64,000 bases of DNA, taken from positions 45,845,900 to 45,909,899 of the forward strand of contig NC_067481.1 in assembly GCF_947179515.1 (NCBI RefSeq), written 5' to 3'. The translations under genes were made by a program, and so were the position numbers. The DNA comes from Apodemus sylvaticus (lineage: Eukaryota > Chordata > Mammalia > Rodentia > Muridae). The notes under the pieces are model-generated. The model was not told the DNA's origin. It ran no database searches and worked only from the letters and a program-made list of their open reading frames with translations. Below are positions 36,209 through 48,446 of this stretch, one piece after another (the stretch's first letter is position 1; each line of letters opens with the position of its first letter).

Positions 36209-39200
36209 TGAGCCTGTGTGCCTGACTATGCTTTAGAATATGATCTTCAATGCACATTTTATCAGCCCTCAGAGTTCCTTCTGCCCAAGAATGGCAGGAT
36301 GGAACACACTAGGGACAGACTGAGGCCCAGAATATAAATTTCCTTCCTGACATTCAGAGCAGTCAGTGGTCAGGGAAGCTAGCCCGCCTACCCTCCCCAT
36401 CCGTTGAGTTGTAAGAACCCAGGCCATGTTTGGGTTCTTCCTTAAATAATCAGGCCCGTAAACAAACTCCAGGGGCAGGCAGGCTCAGGGGGCAGTTGAA
36501 ATTTTAAATGGTCGGAATTAAACCTCGCGTCAAATACAATTTATGTCCAGGCTCATGTGCTATTAGTTAACTGGGAGCCGAATCACGGGGGAACAAACAA
36601 ACGGAGACAGAACGGCAGGGGATATTAATTGTGTGTGACAACCAGGCTCCAGCGGCCCTCTATCACTGTTACACACTATTACATTTATCATTAGCTCTCC
36701 CTGAGTCCTTTGCACGGCCGCCAGCCCATCCTGGCCAGGGGAGGAGGCCTGCCAGGCAGGAAATTCAGTGCCATGCTGAAAAAACAACTTCCAAAAGCAA
36801 CCCTGTCGAACTTGACAGAGGATCAGCAAATGTGCCTGAAGGCCTGAATATCCGCACCACTTTCCAGCTCCCCCACCAGAAAGAGGGAACAGAAGGGCAG
36901 ATGTCCTAGGTCTCCCACCACCTGACAGACATACCAACACAGATGCGTGCCCCTACCCCCACTACTGCCTGAGGTGCCCCCAGGGAGCAAAGTAAACACA
37001 ACCCGCTGTTTCCTCCCCCTGCCAGGGCAGAGCTGCCCAAGGTTAGCTGCCTGGTGCCTTCCTCAGAGGAGCAGCTGTGAGATGCCCCTCATCTTCAGCC
37101 CTTTCTCTGCCTAAGGAAGGTAACAGACCTTAAACACAAAACAGACACATCCCTTTCAGGCAGCTTGGGTTCCAAGAGCCCAAAGGTATAGACAGAGGTA
37201 GCCCTACCGCCTGACCCCCAGAGAGACAGGCCAGGGCGGTGGCCACATTTGGTTTCCAGAGAAGAGAGGCTGGGACTCAGGCAATAGAGCCTCATCCTGG
37301 CTACCTGGACTATGAGGGTCAGCCTGGCCTTCTAGGAACACACTTCACCGCCAGCCAGTCCTTCCACCCCTGCCTAAGGACAGTCAGCGATGTTAGCATG
37401 AGAGGCCCGCTAGAGAGAATGAGGAGGCTGTGTCTGCATGCAGCATGCAGCAGGAGCCCTGGCAGGAAGCCCTGTGTTAGGGATGGTTAGACACCCGTGG
37501 GAGAGGCAACGAGCTCATGGCTCTGGTCCTCACAGTTTATTCTTTCTTTTCTGATATTTTGTCACCATATCCTGCAAACTGGAAACAGAAAGAAAATGGT
37601 GGGCAAAGGGGCCACAAGCATTAACCGGGGAAGTCTATGGACATCCCGAGGAGTGTCCTCATCCACGGCTCCCCTCTCTTCAGTAAGTGACATCCCTGGC
37701 TGGCTGAGATCAGATACCAGTGAGCAGCAGAATCCTCAGAACTGGGCCTGACTCACTACCAGCACTCATCCCAAAGGAGCAAGGTTCCTGGCCTGTCCTG
37801 CCCTGCCCTGCTCTGCCCTGCCCTGCCCTGGGCATGGGAAGGGACCTGACCCTGAGACAGGAAGTGGGGAGCTTCTGGGATCTACCGAAGTCCCAGCCCC
37901 ACCCCCACACTGCTGGTCCTCTGGATTTGTGGCTTTCTGTTCAGCCTAGGACTACAAATCTCTTTCATTCTCCAAAACCATTCCCTGGGTGGGTTTTATG
38001 CGAGAAAATCTCTAGCACAAGTAACAAGGCACCACAGCCCTTAAATCTCTGCTCTCCCTAGAGTAGGGCAGGCGCCAACGGAAATGCAGCTAAACGGGGA
38101 GATAACTCACAGGGAACAGGCAACACCAGAAGCTGGGCTTTGGGGGGCCTGGGAAGGAGAGCACAGGAGGAGAGGATGGTGGACACCCTCCCACCCCCAA
38201 CATTCTCAGCCTCCCCCACCTGGCTCTGTACTGGGAAGGTGATACGGTAGCTTGGTTGTGGGATGTCAGGGGTTGCATGTCTCCTGGGGCCTGATTCTGC
38301 GGCGGCGCAAGAGGGACTTACTTGGCCTTGCCTGAAATGCCACAGACTCTGCCTCTTACCTGTTGATAAGGTCCTCGTTCTCGTCGCTCTCCATCTCATC
38401 CTCAATGGCGGCTTGCAAGTCCCCAATGCGTTTGAATGCCAGCTTTAAGTCAGCTTGCAGGCTTTGGTTAGCGGCTTCCAGACTCTCCAGGTCCATTTCC
38501 TAGGAGGGGGGTCTAGTGTACAGAGGGCCACAATGTCCCCTAGCATCTCTGAAGGAGCCTTCAGCAAGTCACTCCCTGGCAGGCAGGAGCCACTCTGGTG
38601 CTCCTCTAAGCCTCCAAAGGCTTCTCTTCAAAGGCTGCTGGGCTGGCTGGAGGGGCTTGGCTTCCCCTCATGGGACCACCTTGACTTTCTTGCCTGTCAG
38701 GACTGTCCCCCACCAAAACCCATACTTAACGGGACTTGGGGATTGAAGTGACCCCATGCAGCCCAGGGTGGGGTGGGCGTGTTCTTGGCAGGCCTCCAGC
38801 TTGGGACCTGTGAGGAGCAGGGCATTACCAGTTCATGCTTCTTGCGGCTAGCCTCGGCTTCCTTCCTGGCAAGCTCGCTCATCTCCTCCTTGGTGTCACG
38901 GAGCTGTCGCTGGAGCCTCTTGTTCTGCTCCTTCTCTCGGTTCTCAGCGGCGGTGCGCTGGTCCCGTTCCTCAGTCAGCTTCTCCATGTTTTCCTTGAGC
39001 CGACTGGCCAGGCTCTGGGTGAGCAGGTTGAGAAGAAAGACCAGCAGGTAGGTCGTCAGCCAGAGAGAGGCACTATGGGCAGGGTCTGGACCAGGGGATC
39101 CAGCCGAGCTCTTGCCCCACTACTCAGCGACGGCTAAGGGATGCTAGAGGTTTACTTACTTTTAACCCAGCCCCAACCCCATCCTTTTTGCGTCTTTCTG

Positions 39201-42200
39201 TGTGTGTGTAGGCGCATATGCATATAGACCAGAAGTCAGCCTGTATTGTTCTTTAGGTAGCATCCATCTTGTCCTTTGAGACATGGTCTCTCATTGAGAC
39301 TTAGAGCTCACCAATTAGGCTGTCTGTCTGTCTGCCCGCCAAACCCTGGTAATGCACTTGTCTTTATTCCCCAGTGCTGGGATTATAAGGAAGCACCACT
39401 GTTTTGGCTTTTGACATAAGTGCTGAGCAAACTCAGGTCTTCTTCCATGCAGGGTTGGCACTCTGCCTGCTGACCTGACTCCCTAGCCCCTGAGCTTTGC
39501 TGTCCATCAAGGAGGAAGATGACCCCTGCATCTCTGCAGGAGGCTTTGGAGGAGGTAATCTGGAAGGGGAAAGGCTTGAGTGACTGTTACTGCAGATACT
39601 CCAGCGGCTCTGAGCAGAGGCTGCCCTGTCATGTAAGTGTCCGCATGGTCATCTGGGCTTTTTCAGAGACGCTGAACTCAGAAGCTCCCAAAGTCAGCCA
39701 GTGTTCAGAGGTAACTGGTTCTGCTGAGTACCTGATTAAAAGACCCAGGCAGAGCTCTCTCTCTCAGCCTCGTGAATCTGTCTGCTTCAGAAACACGAGC
39801 ATGTTCTCCTCGGCAGCAGTAGGATGCTAAGCAGGAGATGATTTGGAGCAGAGGTCCAGTGTGAGGGAACCAGTGTCATTCCACTGACTACCTACCCCAG
39901 TCTGAATTTGCAAAATGACAGCCCAGGCTGTGGGCTCACTTGGGGGCATCTGTATTTATCTCCTTTTTGGGTAGAAGGGACTCTGAGAGATAAGCGAGGT
40001 GATAGGTGCAGGAGGCAGAGCCTTCATCCGCCACCAACGGCCTCTTCCGCGCCCAGCAGCCGCACAAACCCTATTCTGTATGTGACATGTGACGTGAGGC
40101 CTGAAATGTGACCACCCATCCTGGGGTGCTGGGGGCAGGAAAGAAGGTATACAGCTGCCTCGAGTCCTCTCTGGTTTCCCGGGTCCAGTTGGGTAATGCC
40201 CTTGGCCGCCCGCCTGTTTCCACCTGTCTCCTACTGCCGGACAGAGGGACTGCTGGGGGAGGGGCAACAGAGAGGCCTCCTGTCCACCGCAGTGAGCATG
40301 CTCCCAGGCAGGCCTGGTGGTGCTCGGACAGATGTCCGTAGGCTCAGAATTGCTTCAAGACAAGGCTACAGGCGACCGATCAGAGCCGCGGGTCCTGATG
40401 CCACCGTCTTTCACACGGGGAGGGCTGGAGCATGCTGGTTACAGGAGACCAGAAGAGGAAGGGGCTGGGGCAGTGTGAGGTAGCCACTGCAGGACGGGGA
40501 ATCAAGCATGATGAAAAGAGGGGTGTTAAGGAGAATGGGGGATGGGGTGAGGAGGGAAATGAAATCATTGGAAGAGACCTAGGACAGTAATGGAGGAGAA
40601 GGAAGGAGGAAATCAGAGCTGGAAGGGGAGACGCGGAGGGAGGGGATGGGGGTGTGAAAAGGAGGGGGGAAGATGAGCGAGCAAGCGACGGAGCCATGAG
40701 AGGGGAGCAGACTGCAGCCCTCAGAGCAGTGGTGCCATCCGCTGCATATTTATGACCCTACCAGAGAGTGAGTGAGGGGGACAGGAGGGGGAGCTCGTGG
40801 CAGAGGAAAATATGAAGACGAAAAGCTAAGCCGCCCTGGTCCCTTGGCAGAAAGCAGGCACGGATGGATACAGAATGTAAAATAGGCAGGCTCTGCGGGG
40901 CCCAGGGAGGAGGCCGGGCAGGCGGGAAGGGAGCTCCCACCCTGTCAGCTGGCCTGGCAGAGGACTCAGGAGCGTCCCTGGCTCGCACAGCCCTTCAGAG
41001 CATGCGTGGCTCCAGCCACTGGGGCAGCTCTGCTCGGCCTGCAGTGAAGCATTCGAAGCCGAACCCACCTCCAGACGCTTCACTTGGGTCTTTTCGAACT
41101 CCAGGCGTGTCTCCAGCTCCCTGATCTTTGCTTCCTGCCTGCTGACAAGGGACTTGTCCACCATGGACTGCTCCAGGAACTCCACCTGGCTCTGCAGAGC
41201 TTGTAGCTAGGGGTGGAAGGCGGAAGAGAAGAAAGGAGTGAGTCCAGAGTTAGTCGGGAGGGGGAGGGGCGCGACGAGTCTGGGACAGGCAACATCACCA
41301 TGGTGACTAGAAGACCCCCCACCCCCGGCAGGGAGAGATACACAGAGGGTGAGAGGAGCCCCGCCCCAGCGGAGCCATACCCCACCCGCCTGCCATGCAC
41401 TTGGCACTGTTGCTGCCCTTCTGAAAGGAAGAAGGATGTTAGGGACCAGAGAGGGAACAGAAATGTGAAGCAAGTCATCTGAAGCCAAAACATCTACCAT
41501 GGTGATATGGCTGCAAGCCTAGCTCTTCCTGCCAGCTCACAGCGCTCTGCGGCTTACTGGTGGTAGAGAGAAACACCCTCCATACCGGGAGAGCAAGGCG
41601 TCATGCCCAGTGACCCCTGAACTCTCGCTCACTCCCGGCGCAGCCCAGGGTACCCACCTTCTCCTGGAGCTCTTGCTTCTCCTTGTTGGACTCTTCAAGC
41701 TGAGCTTGGAGATCATTCATCTGTGCCATGTCCCGGGAGGCCTGGGAAGGGAGAGGAAGAGTGGAGGTCCCCCAGAAACAGGAATTCAGCCATCGAGGGC
41801 CAGGATGCCTGGACTATGTCTCTCCAACGAAGTGTCTAGAGCCAGGTGTGGAGGCAGAGGCCAAAGCAGGCGGATCTCTGAGTTCAAAGCCTGCCCAGTC
41901 TACACAGTGAGTTCCCGGACAGCCAGGGTTACACCTAGTCGGGGATCTGTGAGGTGGCTCAGGCCCAGAGGATGGCCACTCTGATGTCATTCCCTCCAGG
42001 GTACCTGGGCCACGGCCGCCTTGTGCTTCTTCATCAGTTCATTCATGTCCTCCTGATCCTCTTCCAGACGGTTCTGAATCTCGTTTTTCTCACGCTGAAG
42101 TCGACTCAGTTGCTCTTCCAGCTGGTCGGGGGCAAGGGTAGGTCAGAGGGCATCAGGCCTGTATCTGCAGGCCCTGGGGGTCAAGTCCAAACCTGTCCCA

Positions 42201-45200
42201 CTCATCCCGCCTCTCCTAGGTGGGGAGATCGTGGAGTGGTGTGTTGGGGTGGGTTCCAGAACCACCTCATGGGTACCTTCTGGGCAGTGACATGAGGGAC
42301 AGAGCTGTTTGTGTGGGACAGGCGGACCCTGGGGCTTCTAGGTGCTAATTGATAGCTGTGTTCTGGCAGCTCTTTCAAGGCTAATGAGAAGGTAGAAATT
42401 CTGCCTATAACAAATGACCCATCGTCCGGGTATATCAGCCTGACCAGCATGTACGCTGCCCACAGCTGCCCACAGGGAAGGACCTTTTACGGCGGTGACA
42501 CCCCTGACTTGGATTATGTTCTCCCTGGGGATGGTCCACTCCTGGGTCATCCAGTTCTCCCAGCCTGGGGGGAGGGGAAAGAGACAGGCACCAGCAGCTT
42601 CAGGAAATGAATGAATCTATTAGCCTGTAATTCCAAACCAAAATGACTGTGTTGGCTCCTTCTCTGCCCTATCTGTCTTGTTACTGGGCTGTGGGGAGCT
42701 GGGGAAGCCTCCGCCAAGAAATTTATTAACTCAGATTTAAATAAAATGGTAATTTTATAACAGCCTTTTTAACAAAATTAAGGAATTTGAATTACTCACC
42801 TGGAAAGTGCTGAGGAGCACAAATGTCACAAGATAAATCAAGCCTGTGAGATTGGCATCTCTCGGCAGCGGGATGGGTAGCTAGGGGCCCTGAAGCCAAC
42901 AGCTAAGCTGAGCCTCCTCCCCTGCCCCGCCCCTGGCCTGAGGAGGTCCGGGTGGCCACATCCCAGGAGTGAACACTCAGCCTGGTGGATGGATGGGCCG
43001 TGGGAGAGGTGGGAATTAAAAGGGAGGCATTAAATAAAAGCTCTAATTAGCTGCGCTTGGGCTTGTCAGTGGGCTGGGCGGGGGAGGGGAAGGGAGCTGG
43101 CATCCCAGCCTCTTATCTGCGCTTCTGCTGATCTCTGGGTACCTGTTTACATCCCTCAGCCACATTAGCTGCCTTTATTTATGGTTCCAGGGCCTGCGGC
43201 CAGGCTCCCTGAGGCAGGTGGTTAAACAGGGAGCTGTGCACCCTGGCTGGCTCCCTCTTCTGCCAGCCCTCCCTCCTCTCAAGACTCTGAGGGGGGCGAA
43301 AGCAGAGGACCGGGGTGGCAGAGGAGGGTGCTACCCTGCAGGAATCCCTGGCACGAAAAGGCCGGTGTCGGGTGAAGACAGGCATGGTTCAACTCTCCCT
43401 CTGCACCGGCCCTGCCCTGTATCCTCTGCCCCTCACCGCTGTCTTGGCTTTGGCGATGTCATCAATCTGCACGTGCAGGTCTTCCATCTCCACCTCCATT
43501 GCTTTCCGCGCCTTTACAGCTGCCGCACAGGTGAATTCCGACTCTTCCAGCTGGACAAGCCACCCCCACCCAGGGGAGAAACATCAGCCATGCTCTGGGG
43601 CACAAGGGCTGTCTCCCTGCCCTCCTCCACCTCCCCCTGCCCTCCTCCCCCTGCCCCTCCTTGCTCCTCCTCTCTCTTCTTGAATGTCAGTCTAAGAGCC
43701 GCAGCTGTGCTGTGGCGCATCTACTGTTCTCTCCCCCAGTAGGCATGAGGACCCCCCCTCACCACCACGCTAGGGCCTGGCAGCCATGCTGTAGGGCACA
43801 CCCGGACCCTAGGGAGTAGCTTGTCCTCAGAGGAAGGCCATCTTCCTTCTCAAGGACTTAAGAGCCAGCAAGCAGTAGAGAAGGGAACTGAACAAATGAG
43901 TGTCCTGGCTACCCCTGGAACCAGTGGATTCAGCTGAGCAAGGTACCTGGTTCTTCAGCTGGGCAATCTCCCTCTTGCTGGGGGCATTGTTCTTTAAGTG
44001 GTCCAGCATGATCTGGGCATCTGCCAGCAGCGCTTTGGTGCGCTTCAGGTCTTTCCGTAGCCGCTTCTCTGAGTCAAAGTCACGCTGGTTCACCTGGGGC
44101 GAGGGGGGACACCACCCGGGAGGGCACTGAGCTCCACCATCGGACTTCCTTGAGTCCTTCCCAAGCTGACTGCTAACTTTACTCATCCGCACACTTTCCA
44201 AAATGAGCGAGGATGCTCTCCTGGGTATAACAGAATTGTGCTGCCCAGCGAGAAAGGCCTGGGCGATGACGATGCCCGTACCAACCCCACGATACAGGAC
44301 GTGATGCAGAGCACTGCCCCATCCCCAGTGTTGTCCTCCCCAGTGTGCTGTCCTCGGGACCCCAGCCCTGGGCCAGTGGAGGAGGCAGCTGTGGGTCCCC
44401 GCGTACCTGGTCGCTGAGCGTGGAGAGCTTGCTCTCCAGCTCCCGTTTCTCCCGCAGGGCCTTCTGCTTGTCTTCATACTCCTCCTCGAGCTGCACTTCC
44501 ATCTGTTTTAACTGCAGAGTCACAGGGACGGGCTCATTGTCCTTTCTGTGTGTGGCCAATAGTCCCTTCCCATGCATGCTGAGTGTCTCATCCCAGAACA
44601 GTGGGGCAGGGATGGGTGTAGGTAACCCAGAGTGCAGTTGCTGGATGGGGAAAGCAGGCCACAAGCCACCAGAGCCACTGTAGACCCCATACAGAGAGGG
44701 GGCCGGCGGCTGACACAGCAGGCCAGGAGCTGCTGTTCTTTAAACTTTTCTACAGATGGAAAGGCACTGCCCGGGTCAGATCTGAGTCCTAAGGGAGGAC
44801 TTACTGGTCCAGAATAGAGGTATATTACAGGGGCTAAGGTAGAAAAACGAAGCGCCTCACTCTAAAGCGGCGAGAAAGAGCAGGTCTGTACGCCAGCCTG
44901 GGGCTGAGACGCCTTACCTTCTTCTGACACGACTGCCGGGCCTCTTCCACCTCCTCATCCCGACTCTCCATCTCCTTGGAATGGGTCTGTCTCATTCTCT
45001 CCATCTCCATCTCCAGACGCAGCTTGGCCTGTGGGTTGAGTCAGGACAAAGTTCCTTTCCCGCCAGGGCCCACCCCAGTTCTCCTTGCCTGCTCTACTCT
45101 GGCCCTGGCAGCCAACTTCTCCATGGAAGCCGTAGCATGCCTCCTTACCAAATAAATGCCTGGCCCAGGCTCGGAGGAGGCTGGGAGGGGAGATGAACTT

Positions 45201-48200
45201 GAAGCTTTCCCTCCCTGAGCAGGTCTCCCTGAGCTGACTTGGCTGTTCAGTCACCTGCTCTGTGGGCTCCTGGCGCTCTGGCTGCATTATCCTCTCTTTC
45301 CTTTCTCTCTAGATCCAACCAGGATCTGCTTTTGTGAAAAGCTCTGTGGCAGCTTAACTGTCCTCACCCTGTGGCTGGCACAGACTACGCACTCACTTTT
45401 ATGAGTGACTGAGAGACCGACTAACTGAATGAATGAATGGATAGATGGATGGATGGATGGATGGATGGATGAATGAATATGGGCCTGGCCCTTCCCCGGC
45501 CTTGGTTAACGGTGAGGGTGGTGATACCTGCTGAGGGTGGCGATACCTCCTGTTGTGCCTCCGCCCTCCCTTGGCCAACCCCTGACCCCCATACCTGCTC
45601 CAGCATCTGTATACTCCCCGCCTGCTCATCCAGCTCCTCTTCCTGATCCTTGACCTTGGCCTCCAAGTCCCGGAGCTGCTTCTTGACCTTGGCCAGAGAA
45701 GCCTCATCCTTAGACTCTTGAGAAGAAATGTCCTGAAGCTCAGCCTCCAAGGAAACAACCTTCTGGGTAAACCCTGCAATGTCCGAGTCTTTTTCCTAGA
45801 GAGAGAGGGAAGGTGAGGTTGACACGGGGCTGTCCCCAGGTCTTGGAGGAGATGGAGAAGGAAGCGGGTCAGTCTTGGTACCTCTAGTTGCTGCTTCAAG
45901 CTGAACGCCTCAGCCAGGAGCATGTCCTTCTCCCGCTGAAGTTTCTCCCTCTGCAGCTTCTCCCGCTGGGTCTCCTCATGTGCCTGGGAAAGCTCACTGT
46001 CAAACCTGTGTGAAAGCGTGGTGACCTCGTCAGAGGACAACGTCTAGGTGTCCAGCACCCAACAACTGTCAGGAAGCGGTGCCATCATAAAGGGACGCGA
46101 CACCAACAGGGCTGTGGGCGGGGGAGGGAGGGAGCGACTCCTGCAGGTATAACTCGAGGCCCTGCTGACATGGAACTGGAATCCAGGCCGTGCAGATCAG
46201 ACTGAGGCCCCGGTGAACACTCAGTGCTTCTTCGTCAAGTGGTTGTAAGAGGGTCCCACATACTGCTTCTGGGAAAGAGGCAGGCCAAACCTTGCCTCAG
46301 GAGACAAATCTCTACATTCTTTAACAGATCAAAAATTAAGGTGCCGGGGTAAGATAAGAGTGCCAACAGGGTAAGTAGAAACAATGGTCTGCGTGTATAA
46401 CTCAGCAACATGAGGTACAGCTGCTGCCTCTGGTCAGTGCCATGCAGTACCAGAGTCACCATGGGGGCATCCCATGCTGGTCTGGTGAGCGTTCCTGCTG
46501 GGCCCAGCAGGCAGTATGCTCTACAGGGCCCTTGGTCCAAAGCCACCACTTGACTCCTCTACTTCCTGTCCTTCTACCTCCCGCCAGTGGCTCTAGATTG
46601 GGAGCAAACTGCTGAAGTCCCTCTCACACTTTCCCTGCCTGCATAGCTAATCAGTTTCCTGTGGAAATTCCACAGCCCCCTCCCCATCCCACAGCAGACT
46701 AAAAGTAAGAAAACACCACGTAGCTGAAACCTAATAAGATGCCCAGCGGGGGTGGGGGGTGCAGCGACATGGTAACTAGGCCAAGCTGGTACCATTATTG
46801 GGGTGCTCATGAAGGAGGGGTTCCTGCTAAGAGTGCCAGTCTTTAGGTAAAGGAAAAGAGTGGGGTTAAAAGAGTGAGGGAAGTGGACTGCCTGGCTGCC
46901 CTGGAGGAGACAGAACAATCTTCCAAACCCCCTTGTTCTCAGAGTCACAGTAAGCAGTTCCACAAGCAGTGTGACAGGGAGTTGGGGACATGTAAGGTAA
47001 TTCATTCCTGGGAGGAGAGGGGGCTCTGCTCTGCCCCTCTCACTCCCAGGGTCACGGGGTGAGGTTACCCTTCACAAAGGTAATTGGTACCTTCACAGAA
47101 GCTGGCAGGGGGGAAACAAGCTCTGTTCCCGCTCCCTAGGGCACCCCACTGTTCCCAGGGTGTGTGGGCTCCTCACAAGATGCTAATAAAAGCGTCCCAT
47201 CCCATCCCCAGCCAGGGAAATTAATTTAGATTGGATTTTCTCCTATGAGGGTTGCCCCCCTCCTCTGTGCCATTACCATAATGAGATGGAAGTGGCACGG
47301 TAGTTTAATGACATTAGTCAGGAGAGTGTGTTATGTAGTGGAGGCAAGTGAGAGCAACTCAGGCAGGGCGGGGTGGGGGCGGGGCCAGGGGCCGGGACCC
47401 AGTGGTTCTGGACTTGGTAAAGCCTGTCCTTTTTTGGTTTGGGACAGATGACAGGTACACTTCGAGTGGAACACTCATGGCTTTTCCAAGTAGACGCGGC
47501 CGAGTCCTCCTGGGAGATCAGGAGAGAGCCTGTTCCGGGTCCCAGCACGGAAGACCATGCAGGTGAGGCCTTTGGCCAACTGCATGTCAGTCCTGTGGCT
47601 CTGAGCTCTGAGGGCTCCGGGAGGGGCCACCCACCTCCTCTGCTTCTTCTCCAGCTCATGGTTTCGGACCTGCTGGCCCTCCAGGTGCAGCTTGGTGTCC
47701 TGCAGCTCAGCTGTGAGCCGTTGGCACTTCTTCTTGAGCTGCTGTAGTGCCCGCTGACTCTCATCACTGTCTGCTTGCAGGTCTCCAAGCTAGAGGTAGA
47801 GGAAGTGCACATGGTCAGCAGCCGCGAGAGGCCGGGGTGCAGGGCAAGACCCAGACATCCTCGGACCCCAAGACGTGATGCCCACACCGCAGTTCCCAGT
47901 TGCCCCTCAGGGCTGGCTAACACACCACTTCCCTGTTCCTCTTAGGGTCTGCCTGCCTGTGGCTTGTTTGCCCCGGCCCTCGGGGAGCAGGTTCCCAGGC
48001 CAGCCTCACCCGCCTCTCCAGCTGCCTCCTGCTCTGCTGCTCCACCTCCATCTTATCTTCCAGCTCCTGCTGGAGTCGCTTCTTGGTGAAGTCCACCTCG
48101 CGGACAGCTCGCTCGTACTTCAGCCTCCACTCTCCCCCTGCAGGGTAGGGGGCAGACAACCCTCCTGAGTTGTTGAGGGTTTCCAGGAAGGGGCCCGGGA

Positions 48201-48387
48201 GACAACCAGAAGGACTTAGGGGTGTTTCTGGAACAATGGCTGAGTGGATACACTATGAGGGGAAACTCTAGAGAGGGTGACAGGGGCACCTATGCTATCT
48301 CCTCGGGACCCTGGCCCTTGTCACTACCGTAGCAGTTCAACCCATTTGTTTTCAGCACCTTGACATCATGGTTCTGAGGTCTTTGTT

Positions 48388-48446
<59 letters not shown>

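Larger units (their letters stand above)
34287..38359 (-). other. Myo18a: Myo18a intron between exons w24 and w25
   Basis: Contains a B3-like SINE with (TG)n (34653-34870), (GT)n (36160-36203) and (CCTGC)n (37795-37831). 35740-36060 and 36470-36740 are AT-rich unrepetitive blocks that resemble conserved non-coding sequence. Confidence 0.6.
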
